Positions 14,802-19,737 of a DNA stretch of 19,737 bases are shown here, in pieces; within the stretch, counting starts at the first letter, position 1; each line of letters begins with the position of its first letter. Location of the stretch: NCBI GenBank assembly GCA_031415135.1, contig JANORB010000077.1, positions 1 through 19,737 on the forward strand, in the 5' to 3' direction. The translations under genes were made by a program, and so were the position numbers. Below the pieces are notes generated by a model. The model was not told the origin of the DNA. It saw nothing but the letters and a program-made list of their open reading frames with translations, and searched no databases. Source of the stretch: LGRD01 sp031415135. Its GTDB lineage: Bacteria; Pseudomonadota; Gammaproteobacteria; Burkholderiales; Burkholderiaceae_C.

Positions 14802-15233
14802 ATGACCGAGGTCAGTTTTCATTTCAACGTGCCCGACCGGCTGGCGTACGCGTGCCGCCTGTTGCGAAAGGCCACCCGACAGGGCGCCCATGTGGTGGTG
14901 ACCGCGCCGTCTGCCACGCTGAACCTGCTCGACCGGTCACTGTGGACGTTTGACCCGCTGGAATTCGTGCCCCACGTGCGCGTGATGCCCGGTGCGGCGC
15001 CCGCGCCGCGCCTGCTCGACACACCGGTGTGGCTGGTTGAAGAAGCTTCCGACGCGGCCCGCCGCGAGGTGTTGCTCAACCTCGGGCTGGAGCCACCCGC
15101 GGGCTTCGAGAGCTTCGCGCGCGTGATCGAGATCGTCTCCACCGACGAGCACGAGCGCTCCAGCGGGCGCCAGCGCTGGAAACACTATGCGACCCGGGGC
15201 TATGACATCCAGCGCCACGAGGTCGCCCTGTGA
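14802..15233 (+). CDS. holC: DNA polymerase III chi subunit
   Basis: The product is 143 aa, close to the usual HolC length. It opens TEVSFHFNVPDRLAYACRLL and has KATRQGAHVVVTAPSA and LDRSLWTFDPLEFVPHV, the conserved HolC core. The C-terminus has RVIEIVSTDEHERSSGRQRW and HYATRGYDI, also family-typical. Chi links the clamp loader to single-strand DNA-binding protein during replication. It lies 29 bp after pepA, with AGGCAGGG before the ATG, as in E. coli where holC follows pepA. Its stop overlaps the next gene's start (GTGA), so the two are translationally coupled. Confidence 0.93.
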   Translation: MTEVSFHFNVPDRLAYACRLLRKATRQGAHVVVTAPSATLNLLDRSLWTFDPLEFVPHVRVMPGAAPAPRLLDTPVWLVEEASDAARREVLLNLGLEPPAGFESFARVIEIVSTDEHERSSGRQRWKHYATRGYDIQRHEVAL

Positions 15234-15589
15234 GCGAGGACCGCAACGCGCCCCATCGCCGGGTTCCGATCCTCACCGAGGTGGTGCGCTTGCCCGAACC
15301 CGAGCCGGTCGACATTCCCATCGACGAACCGCAGGCGCCGGTCATGCCCACAGCCGCGATCGCACTCGCGCCCAATATCGAAGAACAATTGATCGAGCGC
15401 ATCTGGGCCGACTTGCAGCGGCAGGTGGACCTGATGCTCGAATACCGGCTGCGGGAAACCCTGGCGCCGATTCTGTCGCGCGCCACGGACGCGGTGATCC
15501 GCGATACCCGCCAGCAACTGGCATCAACCTTGCGTGACGTGGTGGCCCGAGCGGTCGCTCAGGAGTTGTCGCGTCATCGGGGGCGATAG
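15230..15589 (+). CDS. Conserved hypothetical protein coupled to holC
   Basis: The product is 119 aa from a GTG start that overlaps the holC stop in a GTGA junction. It was not recognised as a named family. The first half (about 1-48) is Pro/Glu-rich and probably disordered (RLPEPEPVDIPIDEPQAPVM). The second half is a long amphipathic helix with charge repeats (IEEQLIERIWADLQRQVDLM, then LRETLAPILSRATDAVIRDT), suggesting coiled-coil oligomerisation. No signal peptide or membrane segment is seen. In E. coli this place downstream of holC is taken by valS. The tight coupling suggests a role with chi or replication, but this is speculation. It may equally be a lineage-specific bystander. Confidence 0.75.
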   Translation: MSEDRNAPHRRVPILTEVVRLPEPEPVDIPIDEPQAPVMPTAAIALAPNIEEQLIERIWADLQRQVDLMLEYRLRETLAPILSRATDAVIRDTRQQLASTLRDVVARAVAQELSRHRGR

Positions 15590-15646
15590 CCGGCGCGTTG
15601 TGGTCCCACCTGTGGCGCGCGGCTCCAATTTCTCGGAGCGTGAGCC

Positions 15647-15660
15647 CGGCGACAACGCCG
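15647..15660 (+). other. Small hairpin after the pepA-holC operon
   Basis: CGGCG, ACAA, CGCCG form a 5-bp stem 58 bases after the last stop codon. It has no T-run, so it is at best a weak or Rho-aided terminator. Confidence 0.25.
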
Positions 15661-15691
15661 CCATTTGCTCGGAGCCTTGGCGTCGTACAGA

Positions 15692-15721
15692 CAATTCGAC
15701 CAAAGAATTGACTGTTCGACC
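15692..15721. promoter_or_regulatory. Repeat cluster upstream of the binding-protein gene
   Basis: TTCGACC occurs at 15695-15701 and again at 15715-15721, exactly 20 bp (two helical turns) apart. An inverted repeat CAATTC (15692-15697) / GAATTG (15705-15710) is interleaved. The cluster is 14-43 bp above the candidate -35 and may be an activator or repressor site. The regulator is unknown. Confidence 0.35.
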
Positions 15722-15734
15722 CGTGGATTCCCGG

Positions 15735-15763
15735 TGGAGATGCGGTTTGTTTTGGGGTATTGT
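15735..15763 (+). promoter_or_regulatory. Candidate promoter of the LivK-type gene
   Basis: TGGAGA (15735-15740, 4/6), a 17-base spacer and TATTGT (15758-15763, 4/6). Transcription would begin near 15770, giving a leader of about 53 bases that starts almost directly with the hairpin at 15774. Confidence 0.35.
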
Positions 15764-15773
15764 TTCGGCCGTT

Positions 15774-15816
15774 GAGAGGCAGTGCCTCTCTCCAACTTGA
15801 TCGTCTTAACTGGAGA
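15774..15816 (+). promoter_or_regulatory. Leader with two overlapping stem-loops, the second masking the ribosome site
   Basis: GAGAGGCA (15774-15781) pairs perfectly with TGCCTCTC (15783-15790). TCTCCA (15789-15794) pairs perfectly with TGGAGA (15811-15816), which contains the Shine-Dalgarno GGAG of the gene starting at 15823. The stems share bases 15789-15790, so full formation of one excludes the other. This could be a simple on/off leader switch. The first repeat could instead be a DNA operator. Prediction only. Confidence 0.4.
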
Positions 15817-15822
15817 TATTGC

Positions 15823-16965
15823 ATGCAAGTCAGACTGAACGTGTTCGTCGCCGCCGCAGCCGTGCTGTGGGCGGGTGCCGCATCGGCGCAAGACATGGTG
15901 GTGAAGATCGGCCACGTGGGTCCGACCAGTGGCGGCATCGCCCACCTCGGCAAGGACAACGAGATGGGCGCCAAGATGGCCATCGAGGAAGCCAACGCCA
16001 AGGGCGTGACGATCGGCGGCAAGAAGGTCAAGTTCGAACTGCTGGCCGAAGACGACGCCGGCGATCCGAAACAAGGCACCGCCGTGGCGAACAAGCTCGT
16101 CGACGCCAAGGTCATGGGCGTGGTGGGTCACCTGAACTCCGGCACCTCGATTCCGGCTTCCAAGATCTACAGCGATGCCGGCATTCCGCAAATCTCGCCG
16201 TCGGCCACCAACCCGAAGTTCACCCGCCAAGGCTTCAAGACCACCTTCCGCGTGGTCGCCGATGACGTGCACCTGGGCGGCACCCTGGGCCGTTATGCCG
16301 TCAAGGAACTCAAGGGCAAGTCGATTGCCGTGATCGACGACCGCACGGCCTACGGCCAGGGTGTTGCCGAGGAGTTCGTGAAGGCCGTCAAGGCCAGCGG
16401 CGGCGCCGTTGCCGAGCAGCAGTTCACCACCGACAAGGCCACCGACTTCACCGCCATCCTGACCGCGATCAAGGCCAAGAAGCCCGACGTCATCTTCTTC
16501 GGCGGCATGGACGCAGTGGCAGGCCCGATGATCCGCCAGATGAAGCAGCTTGGCATCGACGCCAAGTTTGTCGGCGGCGACGGCATCTGCTCGGGCGAGC
16601 TGCCGAAACTGGCGGCCGGTTCGATGGCCGATGGCCAGGTGGTGTGTGCCGAGGCCGGTGGAGTCGAAGGCGAGCAGAAGGCCGGCATGGACGACTTCTA
16701 CAAGCGCTTCAAGGCCAAGTACAACGTCGACGTGCAGGTGTATTCGCCTTACGTGTACGACGCGATGAACGTGATGATCGCCGCCATGGTCAAGGCCGGC
16801 TCCGCCGAGCCGGCCAAGTACCTGCCGGTGCTGGCCAAGACCGAAGGCTACAAGGGCGTGACCGGCAACATCACGTTCGACGACAAGGGCGACGTGAAGA
16901 ACGGCGCGCTGACCTTGTTCACCTACAAGGGTGGCAAGCGCGACCAGATCGCTGTGGTGCGTTGA
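15823..16965 (+). CDS. Branched-chain amino acid-type ABC transporter substrate-binding protein (LivK family)
   Basis: The product is a 380-aa periplasmic type I binding protein. The signal peptide MQVRLNVFVAAAAVLWAGAA is cut after ASA, and the mature protein starts QDMVVKIGHVGPTSGGIAHL. Family features include NEMGAKMAIEEANAKGV, ELLAEDDAGDPKQGTAVANK, VVGHLNSGTSIPASKIY and AVIDDRTAYGQGVAEEFVKA; these are the two Rossmann-like lobes of the LivJ/LivK group. The ligand is probably leucine/isoleucine/valine or a related amino acid, but LivK paralogs in Burkholderiales also bind aromatic or dicarboxylic compounds. Start: GGAG 8 bases upstream of ATG. It stands alone between a structured leader and a strong terminator, with no permease or ATPase genes adjacent. 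It therefore works with transporter parts encoded elsewhere. Confidence 0.93.
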   Translation: MQVRLNVFVAAAAVLWAGAASAQDMVVKIGHVGPTSGGIAHLGKDNEMGAKMAIEEANAKGVTIGGKKVKFELLAEDDAGDPKQGTAVANKLVDAKVMGVVGHLNSGTSIPASKIYSDAGIPQISPSATNPKFTRQGFKTTFRVVADDVHLGGTLGRYAVKELKGKSIAVIDDRTAYGQGVAEEFVKAVKASGGAVAEQQFTTDKATDFTAILTAIKAKKPDVIFFGGMDAVAGPMIRQMKQLGIDAKFVGGDGICSGELPKLAAGSMADGQVVCAEAGGVEGEQKAGMDDFYKRFKAKYNVDVQVYSPYVYDAMNVMIAAMVKAGSAEPAKYLPVLAKTEGYKGVTGNITFDDKGDVKNGALTLFTYKGGKRDQIAVVR

Positions 16966-17035
16966 ATAGGTTTCGTTGATTCATGCCACATGTCTGAGTT
17001 GGTCGAGGGGGTCGCAAGACGCCTTCGATCCATGG

Positions 17036-17064
17036 GAGGGCACCGCAAGGTGCCCTCTTGCTTT
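17036..17064 (+). terminator. Rho-independent terminator of the LivK-type gene
   Basis: GAGGGCACC (17036-17044) pairs perfectly with GGTGCCCTC (17049-17057) around a GCAA (GNRA) tetraloop and is followed by TTGCTTT. It lies 71 bases after the stop codon. Confidence 0.85.
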
Positions 17065-17160
17065 GAATGGTGAGCCGTTGCGCTTCACTGCGATGTCATT
17101 TCGATGACCTCTGGGCGCGCAGGCCGCGATGGGCCTGGACGCGCGGCTGATCGCAGCACC

Positions 17161-17529
17161 TCATTGTGTTGTCATCCTGACAACGTCACCATTGTCTCGC
17201 TTGAGGAATAGATCGGCTCCTTGCTGTCGGACCTCGTTGCAACTGGCATTGATCTTCTTTCCTTCGGAGCACAGCGTGCTCTCCTTGGTGCTCCACTTTC
17301 CGGTGTCGCTGAATCCACCGGAGTTGAAGAAGAAGTAGCCATTGGAGTTGAATTGCCACTTCCAGTCTTTGCCGTCGGCCATCTTGACCGTGTAGGTCTT
17401 TCCAGCGAGCGTCTCCTGTAGCACGGCAGGAGAGAGTGGTACTGCTTCCGCAGGAAACGTCGTCGGTGCAGGTTGAGCGATTGCTTGCGAGGCCACGGCG
17501 GCAAGTAGCGACAAGACAAATCTATTCAT
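17161..17529 (-). CDS. Small exported protein of unknown function
   Basis: The product is 122 aa. Residues 1-19 (MNRFVLSLLAAVASQAIAQ) are a good signal peptide, cut near AIA/Q, so the protein is probably periplasmic. The mature part is beta-rich: TYTVKMADGKDWKWQFNSNG, YFFFNSGGFSDTGKWS, then two cysteines (LCSEGKK and ASCNEV, about 10 residues apart) that could form a disulfide, and DLFLKRDNGDVVRM. The glycine-tryptophan-cysteine layout recalls small lipocalin-like or DUF995-like exported proteins, but no family is claimed. Start: ATG with AAGGAG 8 bases upstream. The AAGGAG overlaps the stop codon of a broken tiny lipoprotein frame just upstream. AT content is higher than in its neighbours, which suggests acquired DNA. 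It converges with the LivK-type gene. Confidence 0.8.
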   Translation of the reverse strand: MNRFVLSLLAAVASQAIAQPAPTTFPAEAVPLSPAVLQETLAGKTYTVKMADGKDWKWQFNSNGYFFFNSGGFSDTGKWSTKESTLCSEGKKINASCNEVRQQGADLFLKRDNGDVVRMTTQ

Positions 17530-17540
17530 GAGAAATCTCC

Positions 17541-17614
17541 TTAGTCGTTGATCTGCAGCGCGTTGGCACAGGCACCAAGCAGTACAACCAAAGCGATGGA
17601 AAAGCTTTTTTCAT
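17541..17614 (-). pseudogene. Tiny lipoprotein reading frame with a one-base deletion
   Basis: The frame runs from ATG (17614) to TAA (17543-17541) but is 74 bases long, one short of 25 codons. It starts MKKAF, and adding one T to the TTTT run at its fifth codon gives a 24-residue product ending SIALVVLLGACANALQIND. That is a basic start, a hydrophobic core and an LGAC lipobox for lipidation. As written, the ATG frame reads off into the next gene. Its TAA overlaps the AAGGAG of the downstream exported-protein gene, so the two once formed a pair. It may be a real decayed gene, a phase-variable tract or a sequencing error. Confidence 0.45.
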
Positions 17615-17627
17615 TTGAGTCCGTGTA

Positions 17628-17641
17628 CTGAGCAATCTCAG
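17628..17641 (-). other. Small inverted repeat upstream of the broken lipoprotein frame
   Basis: CTGAG and CTCAG form a perfect 5-bp inverted repeat around a 4-base loop, between the candidate promoter and the ATG at 17614. It may be an operator or leader hairpin. Confidence 0.3.
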
Positions 17642-17647
17642 CAGCAC

Positions 17648-17675
17648 AGCATCGGCCGCACGATCCAACTGTCAA
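17648..17675 (-). promoter_or_regulatory. Candidate promoter for the lipoprotein/exported-protein pair
   Basis: On the minus strand there is a perfect TTGACA (17675-17670), a 16-base spacer and a weak GATGCT (17653-17648, 3/6). Transcription would start near 17641, about 27 bases before the tiny frame. The -10 is poor, so confidence is low. Confidence 0.3.
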
Positions 17676-17701
17676 GTCTCAGTCTTGGCCTGCCAGCCAT
17701 G

Positions 17702-17866
17702 CAGCTTGCATTCACAACTGCGCCAGCCGCTGCGCATGTTCGAGCTTCACTTGGTCCCAGCTGAAGCGCTACTCTCAGTAGCCCTCTCTCTTGCCGGGGA
17801 AGTTCATGCGGTGCTCGGCGGGCAGGCCCAGAATGTCCTGCGTGGGGTGCACCGCTTTGACCGCCG
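17702..17866 (-). pseudogene. malQ: Decayed copy of the 3' end of malQ
   Basis: Bases 17715-17855 align without gaps to 18492-18632 of the intact malQ at a constant offset of 777, with 117 of 141 identical (83%) by hand count. The decoded remnant contains AEHRMNFPGKREGY and, further on, RFSWDQVKLEHAQRLAQL, against GEHRMNFPGKGEGY and RFSWEQVRPDHAQRLAQL in malQ. Two tryptophan codons have become stops (TGA at 17777-17775 and TAG at 17771-17769, both G-to-A). A third stop (17714-17712) follows LAQL, where a 4-base insertion breaks the match. Changes such as E/D, R/K and V/I show it diverged under selection before decaying, so it may come from a different malQ allele. It is nonfunctional, and it supplies the -35 of the brnTA promoter. 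Confidence 0.85.
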
Positions 17867-17888
17867 CTGCTTCGACAATACAATGTAT
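17857..17888 (+). promoter_or_regulatory. brnTA promoter with overlapping operator
   Basis: TTGACC (17857-17862, 5/6), a 16-base spacer and TACAAT (17879-17884, 5/6) make the best sigma-70 promoter seen in the window. The perfect palindrome ATACA-A-TGTAT (17878-17888) covers the -10 and is the likely BrnA (antitoxin) operator. Transcription is expected to start about at the brnT ATG (17891), so the message would be leaderless; no Shine-Dalgarno exists there. Confidence 0.65.
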
Positions 17889-17890
17889 GT

Positions 17891-18169
17891 ATGAAGTTCG
17901 AGTGGGATCCAGCCAAGGCGGCCGCCAATGCTCGCAAGCACAAGGTCACCTTCGAGGTTGCCAAGACCGTCTTCTATGACGAATTTGCTGTTCAGTTCTT
18001 CGATGAAGAACACTCGTCGGCTGAAGACCGCTTCCTGTTGCTGGGGCTGAGCTCGGACGCAAGGCTTCTTCTGGTGTGCCACTGCGAACGAAACGATGGT
18101 GAGATCATTCGCATCATCTCGGCTCGCAAGGCCACGGAGCGTGAGGCGAAGTTCTATCAAGGTGGTTAG
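17891..18169 (+). CDS. brnT: BrnT-family ribonuclease toxin
   Basis: The product is a 92-aa type II toxin of the RelE-like BrnT fold. It shows the family pattern: MKFEWDPAKAAANARKHKVT, FEVAKTVFYDEFAV, EEHSSAEDRFLLLGLSSDAR and EIIRIISARKATEREAKFY. The C-terminal RIISARKATxxE and the N-terminal W-D-K-N-KH are the conserved parts of the RNase surface. BrnT cleaves RNA to slow growth and is neutralised by BrnA. All key segments are intact, so it is probably active. The start is the only sensible ATG and has no ribosome site; the promoter position predicts a leaderless message. brnA follows after one base. It lies directly beside a malQ remnant, consistent with horizontal arrival. Confidence 0.93.
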   Translation: MKFEWDPAKAAANARKHKVTFEVAKTVFYDEFAVQFFDEEHSSAEDRFLLLGLSSDARLLLVCHCERNDGEIIRIISARKATEREAKFYQGG

Positions 18170-18170
18170 C

Positions 18171-18395
18171 ATGAAGGCCGAATACGATCTCTCGAAGATG
18201 AAGTCCAGGCGCAATCCGTACGCGTCCAAACTCAAGAAGCCGGTAACGATGAGGCTTTCTGAGGATGTCTTGGACTACTTCAAGCGCATGGCGAGTGATG
18301 CGGGCGTTCCTTACCAAAGCCTGATCAACCTGTACCTGCGCGATTGCCTTGCCCAGAATCGCCGGGTTGACATCAAGTGGCCCAGTGCTGCCTGA
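18171..18395 (+). CDS. brnA: BrnA-family antitoxin / autorepressor
   Basis: The product is 74 aa. The N-terminal part (MKAEYDLSKMKSRRNPYASK) resembles the toxin-wrapping segment of BrnA. The C-terminal half (KPVTMRLSEDVLDYFKRMAS, then PYQSLINLYLRDCLAQ) is a ribbon-helix-helix DNA-binding domain. It should bind BrnT and repress the operon at the palindrome over the -10. Family antitoxins are about this size. The ATG lies one base after the brnT stop, so translation is coupled; the upstream ribosome-site-like AAGGTGG is inside brnT. It converges with malQ with 54 bp between stops and no clear terminator. Confidence 0.92.
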   Translation: MKAEYDLSKMKSRRNPYASKLKKPVTMRLSEDVLDYFKRMASDAGVPYQSLINLYLRDCLAQNRRVDIKWPSAA

Positions 18396-18449
18396 CCCAT
18401 GACGGCACGTCGGCTTCGTCGATGCCGCCGGGTGCGCTGGTCGTAGCGG

Positions 18450-19737
18450 TCAGGTTTGCTGCGCGGAAGGCCGCCTTCCGTACAGCTCGCACAACTGCGC
18501 CAACCGCTGCGCGTGGTCCGGCCTGACCTGCTCCCAGCTGAAACGCCACTCCCAGTAGCCCTCGCCCTTGCCGGGAAAGTTCATGCGGTGCTCGCCCGCC
18601 AGGCCCAGAACATCCTGCAGGGAGTGCACGGCCGTGTCGGCCACGCTGGCGCACGCGGCGCGGATCAGGTCCCAGTGAATCTCGGAGCCGTCCGTGCCCA
18701 GATAGTCGCAGGCATGGCGGCGCTCCGCGGGCGTGGCGCTGTCCCACCAGCCCAGCGTGGTGTCGTTGTCATGGGTGCCGGAATAGACCACGGTGTCCGA
18801 CTCGTGGTTGTGCGGCAGGAAGCTGTTGTCGCTGCCACCACCGAACGCGAACTGCAAGATGCGCATGCCGGGGAAGCCGAACTTCTTGCGCAGCGCCACC
18901 ACGTCCGGGGTGACGACGCCCAGGTCCTCGGCAATGACGGGCATCGGCCCCAGCGCGGCGGCGATGGCCTTGAACAATGGCGCGCCCGGCCCCGGCATCC
19001 AGCGCCCCTTGATGGCGGTGGGCTCGCTGGCCGGGATCTCCCAGTAACCGGCAAAGCCGCGAAAGTGGTCGATGCGAACGATGTCGACCAACTCGAAGGT
19101 GCGGCGAATTCTCTCGACCCACCAGGCGTAGCCTTCTTTGGCGTGGGCACGCCAGCGGTACAGCGGGTTGCCCCAGCGCTGGCCGGTTTCGCTGAAAAAA
19201 TCGGGCGGCACGCCGGCCACCAGGCTGGGCTTGCCGCGCGCGTCCAGGTCGAACAGGTCCTGGCGCGCCCAGACCTCGGCACTTTGGTAAGCGATGAAGA
19301 TGGGCGCGTCACCAATGATCTCGACGCCGCGCTGATTGGCATACGCCTTCAGGCTGAGCCACTGGCGAAAGAAGCACCATTGGCAAAACTTCCAGAACGC
19401 CACACCGTCGGCGTGTTGGGCCGCCGCCGCGGCCAGCGCGGCGGGTTCGCGGCGCGCCAGCGGCGCATCCCAATCGCTCCAGTCGCGCCAGCCCGACAGA
19501 TTGGCCAGCGTCATGAACAGCGCGTAGTCGGCCAGCCAATTCTGGTGGCGATCGCAGAAGGCGTCGAAGTCGGCGCACTCGGCCGGTGACGCGGACGCGG
19601 CGAAGGCCTGCGCAGCACGATTCAACCGTGCCATTCGAAACGGCACCACCGTGGCAAAGTCCAGCCGCTGCGCGTCGAACGCGGTGTCGCCGACCAGCTC
19701 TTCGGCTCGCAGCCAGCCGCGGCCGTGCAACTCGCCC
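18450..19737 (-). CDS. malQ: 4-alpha-glucanotransferase (amylomaltase), 5' end cut by window edge
   Basis: This GH77 enzyme transfers glucan segments between malto-oligosaccharides in the cytosol (maltodextrin and glycogen metabolism). About 429 C-terminal residues are present. The catalytic residues are visible: nucleophile Asp in VDIVRIDHFRGFAGYW, acid/base Glu in VIAEDLGVVTPDV and the stabilising Asp in YSGTHDNDTTLGWW. Substrate-loop segments VEIIGDAPIFIAYQSAEVW and GVPPDFFSETGQRWGNPLY are also intact. The family is about 500 aa, so the first 70-100 residues lie to the right. The reading frame is open to the edge, and the TTG near 19730 is not taken as a start. The C-terminus (LYGRRPSAQQT) is complete. 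A degenerate duplicate of its last 50 codons lies 777 bp away beyond brnTA. Confidence 0.95.
   Translation of the reverse strand, partial: GELHGRGWLRAEELVGDTAFDAQRLDFATVVPFRMARLNRAAQAFAASASPAECADFDAFCDRHQNWLADYALFMTLANLSGWRDWSDWDAPLARREPAALAAAAAQHADGVAFWKFCQWCFFRQWLSLKAYANQRGVEIIGDAPIFIAYQSAEVWARQDLFDLDARGKPSLVAGVPPDFFSETGQRWGNPLYRWRAHAKEGYAWWVERIRRTFELVDIVRIDHFRGFAGYWEIPASEPTAIKGRWMPGPGAPLFKAIAAALGPMPVIAEDLGVVTPDVVALRKKFGFPGMRILQFAFGGGSDNSFLPHNHESDTVVYSGTHDNDTTLGWWDSATPAERRHACDYLGTDGSEIHWDLIRAACASVADTAVHSLQDVLGLAGEHRMNFPGKGEGYWEWRFSWEQVRPDHAQRLAQLCELYGRRPSAQQT

Larger units (their letters stand above)
17530..17890. other. 361-bp stretch without an intact gene
   Basis: It holds only a broken tiny lipoprotein frame, a weak minus-strand promoter with a small inverted repeat, the malQ 3' remnant and the brnTA promoter, each listed separately. 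Composition is less GC-rich than the flanks, which supports mixed or imported origin. Confidence 0.6.

Noticed and set aside
17638..17964. 108-codon minus-strand frame across the malQ remnant and brnT start
   Set aside because: It reads the remnant in the wrong frame; the malQ-like frame has three stops, so no protein is made.
18396..18449. Terminator between brnA and malQ
   Set aside because: Only a weak CGGC/GCCG pairing without a T-run was found.
19728..19730. TTG as the start of malQ
   Set aside because: The frame stays open to the window edge and the family has about 70-100 more N-terminal residues, so the gene is cut, not short.

Overview
The window is GC-rich and gene-dense. It reads as chromosome of a betaproteobacterium, most likely order Burkholderiales and Comamonadaceae-like. 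The evidence is the codon composition, the glyoxylate carboligase, FimV-like, cbiX-cysB and LivK-type proteins, and the order lptG-lptF / pepA-holC. The taxon is an inference from family resemblance, not from a marker gene. No tRNA, rRNA, CRISPR array, intact insertion sequence or replication origin was seen.

Left part (1-6334), carbon metabolism. A 3'-truncated gcl (glyoxylate carboligase, minus) diverges from a LysR regulator gene (plus). A three-gene minus-strand operon follows: APH-fold kinase, then ACAD10/11-type acyl-CoA dehydrogenase, then YfcG-type glutathione transferase. The first two together resemble a split version of the animal ACAD10/ACAD11 fusion enzymes, which suggests breakdown of 4-hydroxyacyl-CoAs. 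A class II aldolase/adducin-family gene diverges from this operon and lacks the usual catalytic glutamate.

Middle (6484-15589), housekeeping. A FimV-like membrane protein gene (plus) converges on a minus-strand series read in the order lptF, lptG, cbiX, cysB, ybdL. This covers LPS export, sirohydrochlorin chelation for siroheme, the sulfur regulator, and a methionine-type aminotransferase. It diverges, with only 28 bp between start codons, from pepA-holC plus a small unknown gene. The lptGF / pepA-holC arrangement matches E. coli, but the third gene is not valS.

Right part (15590-19737), transport and an accessory patch. A LivK-type periplasmic binding protein gene has a structured leader and a clear terminator. 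The stretch 17161-18450 looks accessory. It holds a small exported protein of unknown function, a tiny lipoprotein reading frame broken by one missing base, a decayed copy of the 3' end of malQ, and a complete brnT-brnA toxin-antitoxin pair. The intact malQ (5'-truncated by the window edge) follows. Because brnTA lies between a malQ 3' remnant and the real malQ 3' end, this looks like the scar of an integration or recombination at malQ. The brnTA promoter has its -35 inside the remnant, and the toxin message is predicted to be leaderless.

The only gene-free stretch longer than 300 bases is 17530-17890. It holds the broken lipoprotein frame, a candidate minus-strand promoter, a small inverted repeat, the malQ remnant and the brnTA promoter.
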